35,605 nt of DNA from a virus. The notes below the pieces were generated by a model that was not told where the DNA came from, searched no databases, and was given only the letters and a program-made list of their open reading frames with translations. The translations under genes were made by a program, and so were the position numbers. Below, in pieces: positions 28,316 through 35,605 of this stretch. The stretch is from positions 1 to 35,605 of the IMG/VR virus record IMGVR_UViG_3300005663_000130; one strand, written 5' to 3'. The number at the start of each line of letters is the position of its first letter. Within the stretch, counting starts at the first letter, position 1.

Positions 28316-30303
28316 TATGAAGTCACCAGTAGATTATATAGTAACTTTCTAAGAGCCTCTGGTAGATCAGTATAACTATTTAGCTTCTCATAAGAATCAC
28401 CATATGCCTTTTTAAGAAGATTATCTTGATTAGTAATTCTACCTTCGACGCCTGCACCGTACCCCATAATAGCAAGACAGTATGTATCTATCTTGTGCTT
28501 CTTGGCTAGCACTTCTACTAAATCTTCTACATATGTATTCAGAATCTTTTCGTCGTGTGGAAAGCCATCTGTGATATGAATAAGAAGATTGTCGCTAGCT
28601 CTGCCTAGTAATCTACGCATTAAACCAGGAACAGCTCCTATAACCGCTATTGAAGGCGTTCCACCCTCAGCTTCAACAAAACGTACTTCTTTATCGCCTG
28701 TTTCAAAAAGACGATATATATTTACATCGTTATCACTACTGCCTGGATAATATGCACCAGCATGAGAGTTATAAGCTAAAGCACATATCTTCACACCCCT
28801 GCGATGAGATAAACTTAATGCTAAAGAACTGACGCATTGGCCTAATATCTCTTGGCTGCCAGATACACTTGAAGACATATCAACCAAAATACAGATATTA
28901 ATATCTAGGCTGTCTTTGATGTCTCTCTTCTCGTACAGATGTTGGCTATTTAGACCAGCGCGATATAATCTTGTCTGAGAGATTGTTCCTTCTTCGGTTC
29001 CTCTACTATATCGCGTCTTGCGTCTCTTACGGAAGTTGAATATCTGTCTAATACTACGAGATACTTCATCATCTTGATCAGGAAGAACCATTGACGCTGC
29101 CTTTTCGACGATGACATTGGAATGATACTGATCTTGCATTGTATCAAAGAATCCTTCATCACTGAATTCATCCATGATATCTTGAGTTATATCCTCTCTG
29201 TCATTCACGATAGCAGATTCTATACGTTGTTCCAACTCTTCAGGCAACTTTTGGTGACTCTTATCCTGACAAGGAAAAACCTTACTGTATGGGCTATCTC
29301 TAGGCTCTTCATCCTTATCAGACTCTTCGCTCTCATCTGCACCCGTTCCAGATGACTCTTCAAAAGGATCGTCATCCTCCTCTTCATCCTCGTCCTCTTT
29401 ATCCTCAGCATCTTCTTCGTCAGCCTTATCATCCCCTTCGTTGCCAGAGCCATCATCACCTGTGTCACTATTCTGTTGACTATCATCATTGTCACTATCT
29501 TCTTTTTGCTCATTGCCATTCTTGCCTTCGCCATCTTCGCTAGGCTCACCATCCTCTGATGGTTGACCAACAGGATCACTATAACCCTTCATCTGTCCCC
29601 ATATAGACTCATACATTGCTACTGCATCTACTAAACCCTTTTTCTTACAGTATGTATCTGTTATCTCAGCTAGATTAAGTAAAGTTTCTAAAATAGTATC
29701 AGGAAAATCCTTCAGTTCATCTGCTGAATTAAATCCATACAGTTCATATTTAGCCCAGAGTTTAAGAACATCTACTTTAGTTAGTTCATCAGTTTGAGCC
29801 TTCAGCTTTAACTCATCAGTATCAATAGCATACTTTGGCTGTTCCATATCCCATTCTCTGCCACGTTTGATGTATGCTTCAAGCACAGGAGCCTTACTGA
29901 TATAAAGATAATGATCTATATAGACATCCTCTAGAAGATTTCTAACAGCAAGTTCTATGTCAACTGTCATGCCATCAGGACGTTCTTGATCATCTAGAAG
30001 CCTAACAGATTGACCACGTTGATCTCTGATACGATGACCAGCCTCATGCGCTGCAAAGCCTGCAATAACATCAACAGTTTCACCAGAGAATGGTGTCGAT
30101 ACATCTGCAACAGGCGCATAGCTGAGTGTTACTTTTCTCGCACTGCTGTCGGTTTGAGAGTTCGCACCCCAGGCAACTTGAAACTCACCTTCGTCAGCAG
30201 CCATTTCGATAAAGGCTTTAAGATCTTCCAGAATAGTCTTCATCTCTATAGCTTTATCATAAGAGCGGCGAGTACGCCAGAAGTCACTCAGGCTCTTTGT
30301 CAT
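28315..30303 (-). CDS. von Willebrand A protein with HEAGH N-terminal domain
   Basis: 662 residues. Residues ~60-130 hold AAHEAGHR and later NLLEDVYID, resembling an HExxH zinc-metallopeptidase signature with a downstream acid; a CobT-type N-terminal domain is also possible. A 100-residue Asp/Glu-rich linker follows (about 245-350). The C-terminal ~200 residues are a von Willebrand A fold with a full MIDAS set: ILVDMSSSVSGS, EGGTPS and HITDGFPHD. Together with the neighbouring AAA+ ATPase it forms a MoxR/VWA-type pair, as known for metal chelatase and assembly-remodelling systems. In phages such pairs are seen but poorly understood. Confidence 0.75.
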   Translation of the reverse strand: MTKSLSDFWRTRRSYDKAIEMKTILEDLKAFIEMAADEGEFQVAWGANSQTDSSARKVTLSYAPVADVSTPFSGETVDVIAGFAAHEAGHRIRDQRGQSVRLLDDQERPDGMTVDIELAVRNLLEDVYIDHYLYISKAPVLEAYIKRGREWDMEQPKYAIDTDELKLKAQTDELTKVDVLKLWAKYELYGFNSADELKDFPDTILETLLNLAEITDTYCKKKGLVDAVAMYESIWGQMKGYSDPVGQPSEDGEPSEDGEGKNGNEQKEDSDNDDSQQNSDTGDDGSGNEGDDKADEEDAEDKEDEDEEEDDDPFEESSGTGADESEESDKDEEPRDSPYSKVFPCQDKSHQKLPEELEQRIESAIVNDREDITQDIMDEFSDEGFFDTMQDQYHSNVIVEKAASMVLPDQDDEVSRSIRQIFNFRKRRKTRYSRGTEEGTISQTRLYRAGLNSQHLYEKRDIKDSLDINICILVDMSSSVSGSQEILGQCVSSLALSLSHRRGVKICALAYNSHAGAYYPGSSDNDVNIYRLFETGDKEVRFVEAEGGTPSIAVIGAVPGLMRRLLGRASDNLLIHITDGFPHDEKILNTYVEDLVEVLAKKHKIDTYCLAIMGYGAGVEGRITNQDNLLKKAYGDSYEKLNSYTDLPEALRKLLYNLLVTS

Positions 30304-30541
30304 TACTATCACCTTCTTCTTCCATAATAGCTGCTACCAAGATCTGTAACATTTCACCAGTCATCTTATGAATAAGCTTCAGATTTTCTATAACGCTTTT
30401 AATCTTGAATTCTGTATGAGGAGCAGGGTAGACATCACTAGCTAAATCTTCTATTGCTGTAAATGCTCGCTCGAAGCGTTCCATTACAGCCTCTTGAACA
30501 GTAACGCCTTCGCTAAGATCATCTATTTCAGGATTATCCAC
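30284..30541 (-). CDS. 85-aa protein between MoxR and VWA genes
   Basis: 85 residues. GTG start overlapping the AAA+ stop, and its end overlaps the VWA gene. Helical, acidic C-terminus (EEEGDSNDKEPE). Position between the two partners suggests an adaptor for the complex, but this is inference. Confidence 0.5.
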   Translation of the reverse strand: MDNPEIDDLSEGVTVQEAVMERFERAFTAIEDLASDVYPAPHTEFKIKSVIENLKLIHKMTGEMLQILVAAIMEEEGDSNDKEPE

Positions 30542-31586
30542 TCCAGTGACTCCACTTATCCTCTACTTCTAGACTATCAGCATTACCTGTAACAGAAGAC
30601 TTAACTTGCAGGATTTGCAAGGCTTCCGTTTGCTGATCGGGTGTCATATTACCTATCATACCTAACATAGCAGCATCTACTAAACTAGCCCCATATTTAA
30701 TGTCAGCAGCAAGTCTCAGTGCGTGACGAATAGAAAGTGGAAGACCTTTCTTAATACACTGTAGAAAGAAATCTATACCTATAGTAATCTCTGGAGTCTG
30801 AGCAACCTTGGAATAGATTATCTGTCTAATAATATCTGCGGGTGGCAACGGGATAGGTATTACATCGAAGCGGTCTTTTAATCCAGCATCTGCTTCATCT
30901 GCACCCGTGTACTGCCACCCTTCGTTAGATGTTGCAAAGAAGACAACACCTATAGCTACCCGAATATCTCTTCCCATCTCTTCGCACCATGTAGCTCCTG
31001 TCTCATCACATATATCCATAAGAGGATTCAGAACTTTAGGATTTTCTACACGAGTAATATCATTCAGGATGATAACAGCATTCTCTGTCTCGACAGCCTC
31101 AACAAAAACACTTGGAGTATAAAACGTTCCACGTTCTGGAGTAAATGCTGTTCTACCCATCCATTGACTTACTTCTGTCATGGCAGGACAAGGAGCCTTA
31201 TAAGTTGGTGACTTTGTGACGGCTGCAAATTCCAGCGCAAGACTTGTTTTGCCTGTACCAGCAGGGCCTACAAACCAGACATGCTGTAATGAGTGTTCTC
31301 GTCTATCAATCATCCGCTGAAACTTGCCCTGGACACGTTCTGGCATAACAAAGTTCGGGTCAGATTTAAAGAACTGAAGCCGAGTTTTTGTCTTATTTTC
31401 TTCTTCCCATTCCTTCTTTTGCTCGTCATCTAAGGCATGTCCTGATTGACCATTAGCATTAGTAGTAATTACAACTGGCGCTGAGTCATCTGGCTTTTTA
31501 TCACAGAAGTTTCGCTCATGGACAACTTGCTGTACTGAAGTTTGATAAGGCCCATCCCCACAATATTGACATCTGTAGTCTTCCAT
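30534..31586 (-). CDS. MoxR-type AAA+ ATPase with N-terminal zinc motif
   Basis: 350 residues. N-terminus has YRCQYCG, a CxxC that could be a small zinc ribbon, before a ~60-residue linker. The ATPase core shows Walker A GPAGTGKTS, Walker B AVIILND, sensor FFATSN and GLKDRFDVI (arginine finger region), with a typical MoxR/CobS/dynein-like layout. AGGAG five bases upstream fixes the start; an earlier in-frame start lacks one. Together with the VWA protein it probably remodels or loads a target protein or complex. Confidence 0.85.
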   Translation of the reverse strand: MEDYRCQYCGDGPYQTSVQQVVHERNFCDKKPDDSAPVVITTNANGQSGHALDDEQKKEWEEENKTKTRLQFFKSDPNFVMPERVQGKFQRMIDRREHSLQHVWFVGPAGTGKTSLALEFAAVTKSPTYKAPCPAMTEVSQWMGRTAFTPERGTFYTPSVFVEAVETENAVIILNDITRVENPKVLNPLMDICDETGATWCEEMGRDIRVAIGVVFFATSNEGWQYTGADEADAGLKDRFDVIPIPLPPADIIRQIIYSKVAQTPEITIGIDFFLQCIKKGLPLSIRHALRLAADIKYGASLVDAAMLGMIGNMTPDQQTEALQILQVKSSVTGNADSLEVEDKWSHWSG

Positions 31587-31628
31587 ACCTACTCCTTTAC
31601 TCTGCACCTGAATTACAGAGCTTATAGA

Positions 31629-31835
31629 TTACTCTCGTGGCAGCTTCTCATTCTTATCTATCCAGTCGTCAAGTATGCGCTTCCCTTCATCTGTAATTTC
31701 CATATCGTATTCTTTCATATTTTCTACAGTGAGATTCTCAGGATGTACTAAGAAACCATCTTCTGTTCTAAACCTAAGTAGACCCTCTGTTGCCAGCTTT
31801 ATCATGTCTGCTTTGATCCTAACATCTTCACTCAT
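31629..31835 (-). CDS. 68-aa helical protein, first gene after the 31.9-kb promoter
   Basis: 68 residues (MSEDVRIKADMIKLATEGLL, ENLTVENMKEYDMEITDEG). GGAGAGAGACTTA precedes the ATG; an upstream in-frame frame start lies beyond the promoter -35 and was rejected. Helical; no family recognised. It is the first gene of the leftward run that includes the AAA+/VWA module. Confidence 0.55.
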   Translation of the reverse strand: MSEDVRIKADMIKLATEGLLRFRTEDGFLVHPENLTVENMKEYDMEITDEGKRILDDWIDKNEKLPRE

Positions 31836-31886
31836 TAAGTCTCTCTCCTTTCTCTTCCTACTTACTATATCTATTTTACCATTACC

Positions 31887-31915
31887 ATGATAACATGTAT
31901 CTGCAAGTGTGTCAA
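31887..31915 (-). promoter_or_regulatory. promoter of the AAA+/VWA module
   Basis: Leftward TTGACA, 17-base spacer, TATCAT (5 of 6). About 50 bases before the 68-aa gene's start codon. Confidence 0.7.
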
Positions 31916-31971
31916 GCACTATAACAGTTAACTGTGTGTGCCTAAGCCAACTGGAGCCCCCATTAGAACTT

Positions 31972-32047
31972 CTTCGAAGCGAAGAAAAGAAAGTCTGGTT
32001 ATTCAGACGTGATTCTTGTATTTAGTCTCCTGCACCTATTTAAAGGG
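31972..32047. repeat. motif island: CTTCGAAG, TGCACC, TTTAAAGGG
   Basis: Contains CTTCGAAG at 31972, TGCACC at 32031 and TTTAAAGGG at 32039, in a gap without genes between the 118-aa gene and the 31.9-kb promoter. The same three motifs recur together in the 18.7-18.9 and 19.3-19.4 kb gaps. Confidence 0.6.
31984..32008 (-). terminator. weak intrinsic terminator
   Basis: A 5-bp stem GTCTG/CAGAC with a 6-base loop, followed leftward by TTTCTTTTC. Short stem, but placed correctly after the 118-aa gene. Confidence 0.5.
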
Positions 32048-32066
32048 CCGATCAATTTATAAAGAT

Positions 32067-32423
32067 TTATATGAACCAGCCACGACCTATAGCTTCTTTA
32101 TGACGATCACTGAGCTTCTTATAATTAGACCTGACGGACTTTTCTGATTTAGTCCAATCTATTAAATTCTGAATGTTCCTAATGTAATCCATGCATCGTC
32201 TTCTTGTATTAAATAATGGGCCAATACGATATCCCGATTTTATATGGGTTACAGACCAATTCCCATATATATCACCTGTATCTCTAATTGTCTTATGAAA
32301 AGCTAAACCAGGAACTTTAATATAAATAGCAGCTTCAATTAAAGGATTCTTTTCTTCAATGTGATGAATACCACACAGGCCGTCACATAAAACAGTAATA
32401 GATACTTGTTTTGTGCTCATCAT
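32067..32423 (-). CDS. 118-aa protein, unknown
   Basis: 118 residues. Starts MMSTKQVSITVLCDGLCG, then mixed alpha/beta (YIKVPGLAFHKTI, IYGNWSVTHIKSGYRIGP) and a basic C-terminus (SNYKKLSDRHKEAIGRGWFI). It overlaps the methyltransferase stop by ATGA, suggesting a functional link. No family recognised. Confidence 0.55.
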   Translation of the reverse strand: MMSTKQVSITVLCDGLCGIHHIEEKNPLIEAAIYIKVPGLAFHKTIRDTGDIYGNWSVTHIKSGYRIGPLFNTRRRCMDYIRNIQNLIDWTKSEKSVRSNYKKLSDRHKEAIGRGWFI

Positions 32424-33157
32424 AATGGCATCTCTGACTGTTCCATAAACATCGGAAGCTGTTGTAGTCTCTGTGTAGCTAAGCTACAAAAATGCTCATC
32501 AATTTCTATACCAATAGCATGTCTATTCAGCTTATTGGCTGCAACAAGACTAGCGCCTGAGCCTACAAATGGGTCTAGTATTAAATCTCCTGGCTGAGTT
32601 GAACATACTAACATTCGCTCGAAAACAGCTACAGGTTTAGAGGTAGGATGTTTAACTATTCTGTCGTTTTCTCTATTGATAGACCAAAGATTCGTGAATC
32701 TGTAATCATTTAGCAGCCTAGGTTTACCCTCAGTAACATATAGAATCAGATCATATACAGGAGCAAAGCTTTTCATATCACCAAGTCCATGTATAATTCT
32801 GTCCCAAACAATACAATTCCTGATATTTAACTTAGTGAGATTCCGTACAAGGCCAATTAAGAAACCTATCTTATCCCATCTAGTCATAACATAGAGCGAG
32901 CCTTCTGGTTGCAATAATCTTTCACAGTCTACTAGAAAATCGCCCATCCAGGTTAAGTCTTTATCGCCTTTGAGAACTTCCTTCTGAAGATGTTTTTGCG
33001 TCCAATTGCTCTTCCAGGTTATACCATAGGGCGGATCAGTAATAATAGCTTTAATATCTTTGTCAGGCAACAAAGACATAATCTCAGCAGCATCTCCGTT
33101 ATAGAGAATTATCCTGCCATCCGCGCTCTTGAAATAAGGTTTAGGAAGAACTTGCAT
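32420..33157 (-). CDS. adenine-specific DNA methyltransferase (N6, beta class)
   Basis: 245 residues. Motif IV is DPPYGI near residue 40; motif I DPFVGSGASLVAAN is near the C-terminus, followed by AIGIEID. The IV-before-I order marks the beta class, and DPPY the amino-methyltransferase activity. No cognate restriction enzyme is seen, so it is an orphan methylase, probably protecting phage DNA from host restriction or altering its regulation. Recognition sequence cannot be inferred. Together with its neighbours it is at the AT-rich start of the right-hand block. Confidence 0.85.
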   Translation of the reverse strand: MQVLPKPYFKSADGRIILYNGDAAEIMSLLPDKDIKAIITDPPYGITWKSNWTQKHLQKEVLKGDKDLTWMGDFLVDCERLLQPEGSLYVMTRWDKIGFLIGLVRNLTKLNIRNCIVWDRIIHGLGDMKSFAPVYDLILYVTEGKPRLLNDYRFTNLWSINRENDRIVKHPTSKPVAVFERMLVCSTQPGDLILDPFVGSGASLVAANKLNRHAIGIEIDEHFCSLATQRLQQLPMFMEQSEMPL

Positions 33158-33169
33158 TAACTCACTGTC

Positions 33170-33589
33170 TTATCTTTTGATAACTGTTTCTAGCTGTGTT
33201 AATATTTCATTATGGCTTAACTTCTGTTCCCCAGGTTTCCAGGGCCATCCAACTTCTCTATCTACAGACTTTATGAATGCTGCAGCCTTTTCAGCTAAGA
33301 CATTCATTGGATATGTTTCCCATGCTATATCTGCTTCTTTAACGATCATGCCGTGGCCTCTATATTCAAAAGCATAGAGATGATTCTGTCGATTATAGTC
33401 AGCATGGAGAGTATGACCTTCTTTTCCAGTAGATTGATCTGGACTAGAAGCACCACGATACTGTCGATCTTTTCGATCAAAGTCTTTGTGTTCAAGGAGA
33501 CTTTGATAACCACGACTGCAAAAATGGGTTTGTTGAATATCAGAAGATATCTTTCCACAGTTCGGACATCTTAGAGGCTGAATCTTCAT
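33170..33589 (-). CDS. 139-aa zinc-finger protein, unknown
   Basis: 139 residues. N-terminal RCPNCGKISS and later FCSRG suggest a zinc knuckle; the middle holds HTLHADYNRQ, the rest is helical. Coupled to the upstream gene by TAATG. No recognised family. Confidence 0.5.
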   Translation of the reverse strand: MKIQPLRCPNCGKISSDIQQTHFCSRGYQSLLEHKDFDRKDRQYRGASSPDQSTGKEGHTLHADYNRQNHLYAFEYRGHGMIVKEADIAWETYPMNVLAEKAAAFIKSVDREVGWPWKPGEQKLSHNEILTQLETVIKR

Positions 33590-34254
33590 TAAGTCTTCTC
33601 CTCTCCTGGGGCTAGGGCAGCACGGACTTGCCGCTCGCTCATGCGTAAGAACCTCGCTGCCTCACGGCGGGCGTCATTGTCCGGCACCCACGCTAGAACG
33701 CCCTGTAAGTGGCGCTTAGCCTCTGCAAACACAAGGGCATGAAGGCGGCACCCTCCGCATCGCTCCCCCTGGGCCAGCAGCGCCGCAGCAGCCGGGGAGG
33801 TGTCAGCGTAGAGCCTGTCGATAGCTTTACGCACTAGCGCCCACGGCGCATTCTCGCCCCGCTCGAACTCCACGCCCTCCGCAAGGGCCTCTAAGTCGTT
33901 GGCAGCGCACTCTAACGCACCGCCAGCCATTTGCACCAGCACCGCTTTCTCCGCATCGCAGGCCGGTGTGTTGGCTAGAGCAAACCGTAGTTCAAAGACT
34001 CCGGCGTATGGCTTTCGATGGTCTGCGTCTTCTAGGCGCTCAGGCCCATAGTAGGCAACATGACAGATTTTGAGTGCGAAGCCGTGAAATGTCTCCCAGA
34101 AGGCGTCGTCGAAAATGAATCCTGGCTGCGTTCGCATCTTGTAAACGTAGTCGTCAACCTTCTGCGGCTTCTCAAGCCACTCACGTTGCGGTCCAAGAGC
34201 CTGGTAGAACTGTTCGACTTCGTTCTCCAGCAGCCTCAGCGCCTCGTCATTCAT
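33589..34254 (-). CDS. 221-aa protein with C-terminal HTH-like segment
   Basis: 221 residues, mostly helical, in the GC-rich right-hand block. N-terminal RLLENEVEQFYQALG, a middle CGGCR (residues ~170), and a C-terminal REAARFLRMSERQVRAAL that reads as a helix-turn-helix. The start overlaps the preceding small membrane gene's stop. Base composition is visibly GC-richer than genes below 33.6 kb. Function unknown; possibly a regulator. Confidence 0.55.
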   Translation of the reverse strand: MNDEALRLLENEVEQFYQALGPQREWLEKPQKVDDYVYKMRTQPGFIFDDAFWETFHGFALKICHVAYYGPERLEDADHRKPYAGVFELRFALANTPACDAEKAVLVQMAGGALECAANDLEALAEGVEFERGENAPWALVRKAIDRLYADTSPAAAALLAQGERCGGCRLHALVFAEAKRHLQGVLAWVPDNDARREAARFLRMSERQVRAALAPGEEKT

Positions 34255-34358
34255 GGCAAGACCCCATTCTTCAACAGGGCGGCGACGATAGAGACAGCCG
34301 CAAACAAACCGATAGACAGGAACATCACCGCTATCCACTTCCATTGATGAAAGCTCAC
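34251..34358 (-). CDS. 35-aa single-pass membrane protein, GTG start
   Basis: 35 residues: SFHQWKW, then IAVMFLSIGLFAAVSIVAAL, a membrane helix. GGAGG is seven bases upstream and the GTG overlaps the previous stop (GTGA). Easily missed. Similar in type to the other membrane peptides in the window. Confidence 0.5.
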   Translation of the reverse strand: MSFHQWKWIAVMFLSIGLFAAVSIVAALLKNGVLP

Positions 34359-34777
34359 TGCTTCTCCTCCTTCTCCCTGGCCTCTTCGGACGTGGCGTCG
34401 ATGGCGGCACGAGCTTCCTTGCACCGGCTGGAGCACGGATACCTGATGCACCGTGTACGCGATTCATCCCTAGCCCAATTGACGTGGCGGCAACTGAAAT
34501 GATGCCAGCGCCCACAGTAGCAACAATCCTCTCCTGATTTTAGTATCTCCTCTCGACGCAGCTTGGCCAGCGCCTTGTAGCCGTCGCGCTCACGCTCCAG
34601 GAAATGGATGCCATCTATGGTGAGTTGCACGATGGCCGTTGCTGTAGCCTGTAACTGGCTCCACAACCAAACGCCGCGCCCGTGCGTCTCGTCCAGCGCG
34701 GCCTGTAGGCGGGCATTATCGGTCTTGAGGCGAGAACAGGCAGTCATGTAGTGTTCAAGCTCGTCGGTTGCGCTCAT
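34355..34777 (-). CDS. 140-aa protein with coiled coil and cysteine/histidine cluster
   Basis: 140 residues. N-terminal coiled-coil-like helix (RLKTDNARLQAALDETHG), a middle helix ending in YKALAKLRREEI, and a C-terminal CCYCGRWHHFSCRHVNW...CIRYPCSSRC with several Cys/His pairs, likely two zinc sites. ATGA-coupled. GC-rich. Function unknown. Confidence 0.5.
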   Translation of the reverse strand: MSATDELEHYMTACSRLKTDNARLQAALDETHGRGVWLWSQLQATATAIVQLTIDGIHFLERERDGYKALAKLRREEILKSGEDCCYCGRWHHFSCRHVNWARDESRTRCIRYPCSSRCKEARAAIDATSEEAREKEEKQ

Positions 34778-35136
34778 TCGCTCTCTCCCAGAACAGTACG
34801 GAGGGCCGAAACGTAACCGCACCTGCAATCACGGACGCCAGGAGCGTGGTGATCCAGAACACAGTCCAGATGGTGCCTACCGTACTCCGTAAATAGCCTC
34901 TGCGCCTCCTCCAGCGCCTCCAGGGCGGCGGCACGCTCAGCCCGCAGATTTGCCATCTCCGCGCACTTGGAGCACACAGGCTTCACGGCCCGTCGCTCGC
35001 GCTCACCACACCCCCCACAGGCATAAGTTTCTTCAGTGACGCGTTGATGGCAGCCAACTAGAGTCGAACTCTCCAGCCTCCATTCACCGTGTCGGTGGAA
35101 ACGCCCCTGTCGGTCTCGAAGGGCAGCCCCACTCAT
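34774..35136 (-). CDS. 120-aa zinc-ribbon/coiled-coil protein
   Basis: 120 residues. ACGGCGERERR and PVCSKCAEM, a zinc-ribbon pair, followed by an arginine/alanine-rich helix (LRAERAAALEALEEAQRLF) and a DCRCGY end. GC-rich block. Function unknown. Confidence 0.5.
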   Translation of the reverse strand: MSGAALRDRQGRFHRHGEWRLESSTLVGCHQRVTEETYACGGCGERERRAVKPVCSKCAEMANLRAERAAALEALEEAQRLFTEYGRHHLDCVLDHHAPGVRDCRCGYVSALRTVLGESE

Positions 35137-35181
35137 TCCGTCGCCGCCTCGCACCGCGCCCTGGCCGCTTGAGGGTCAAAC

Positions 35182-35605
35182 CTAGCGGCAGTATGGCCAG
35201 GGACTTGTCCTTGTTCCTTCATGACTCAACTCCCAGGCTGCGAGTACATTGTTGGTATCATCCTCTAGCCATCCTCTCTCGTAGTTATGTCCTATCCATA
35301 TCTGGAACAGGCCGACATACGGGTTCCAGTCTGCGTAGGCATTAGGGTCCTGACCTAGTGTTGACTCGCACCGTGCTATACCTATCCAATAGTTGCATCC
35401 TTGGGGCCAGGGGTAGGCACAGATAAGTTCCTCAACTCCTCGTCTACCTGAAACTGGAGCCGGATTTTCCTCAACAACTGTATACCTAGCTCCGTCCAGC
35501 CCCACTCCTCCAGCCACCTTGATGTTAGGCTTGGCGGAGGCACCAGTCGGTGTACCTCCCTGTGCTTGCAGGTCAGCCAGTGTAGTAAGTCGAACATCTA
35601 TGGCC
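35182..35605 (-). CDS. lysozyme/transglycosylase-like protein, partial (runs off window)
   Basis: At least 140 residues, 5' end outside the window. The C-terminal ~80 residues carry the fold and catalytic glutamate motif of transglycosylase/goose-type-lysozyme-like domains: YWIGIARCESTLGQDPNAY, then NPYVGLFQIW, then a loop, then NNVLAAWELSHEG...PWPYC. The N-terminal visible part is low-complexity. It may be a virion-associated lytic protein or part of an endolysin; the missing front part must be seen to say. The frame stays open to the last base. Confidence 0.65.
   Translation of the reverse strand, partial: AIDVRLTTLADLQAQGGTPTGASAKPNIKVAGGVGLDGARYTVVEENPAPVSGRRGVEELICAYPWPQGCNYWIGIARCESTLGQDPNAYADWNPYVGLFQIWIGHNYERGWLEDDTNNVLAAWELSHEGTRTSPWPYCR

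Noticed and set aside
35040-35072. Sequence resembling the T-arm of a tRNA on the - strand (TTCGACT)
   Set aside because: The stems around it do not pair and the rest of a tRNA is absent; it lies in the coding region of the 120-aa protein.
1-35605. CRISPR array, integrase, transposase or insertion sequence
   Set aside because: No regular repeat-spacer pattern, no site-specific recombinase signature and no terminal inverted repeats with a transposase were seen.

Overview
This window looks like part of the genome of a tailed double-stranded DNA phage (Caudoviricetes-type), lytic or temperate unknown. The evidence is a terminase large subunit, a DUF935-type portal protein, tail-fibre-like proteins, a phage-type cysteine peptidase, a GroES-like co-chaperonin, an adenine methyltransferase and a cell-wall lytic domain, packed with dozens of overlapping short genes (ATGA and TAATG junctions). 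The host cannot be named. Promoters are classic TTGACA-17-TATAAT and ribosome binding sites are AGGAG, so a bacterium using a sigma70/SigA-like factor is likely. No integrase, tRNA or CRISPR was seen.

Layout. (1) About 1-1330: a strange GC-rich tract whose + strand has almost no A (about 1 percent over 900 nt), so all six frames stay open; the 3' half of a leftward gene runs into it. (2) 1.6-15.4 kb: the leftward late operon. In order of transcription: small terminase, large terminase, portal, cysteine peptidase, GroES, virion proteins, a 1258-aa fibre with about 30 short repeats, a BppU-like protein, a cysteine-cluster protein, a holin-like protein and an HNH-XkdF-like fusion. It starts from a strong promoter at 15402-15430. 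No major capsid, tape-measure or sheath protein was recognised. (3) 15.4-15.65 kb: a divergent control region with three promoter-like elements, a hairpin and an intrinsic terminator, possibly encoding a small RNA. (4) 15.6-17.5 kb: a short rightward operon (winged helix, membrane peptide, macro domain, DUF4031). (5) 17.6-20.6 kb: leftward units, most with their own promoter and two with a clear terminator. They include two related proteins of unknown function, separated by about 600-base noncoding stretches carrying repeated motifs and a long RNA hairpin. (6) 20.4-31.9 kb: leftward operons of tiny genes, many zinc-ribbon-like, plus a LuxR-type HTH protein and a MoxR-type AAA+ ATPase next to a von Willebrand A protein. 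(7) 32-35.6 kb: a leftward block with a methyltransferase. Its upstream half (33.6-35.6 kb) is clearly GC-richer and ends with a lysozyme/transglycosylase-like gene that runs off the window.

How it fits together. Large parts of the leftward side appear to be driven from near-consensus host-type promoters at 31.9, 25.2, 20.5, 19.3, 18.3 and 15.4 kb. A 22-base composite motif (CTTCGAAG joined to GGGTGCA) and related half-motifs recur in the gaps between leftward genes and may be phage-specific regulatory or replication sites. The most unusual signals are the A-free tract, the recurrent composite motif, the strand-specific wobble-paired hairpin at 19.7 kb and the putative small RNA in the control region. 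All calls are from reading the sequence; no database search was possible.
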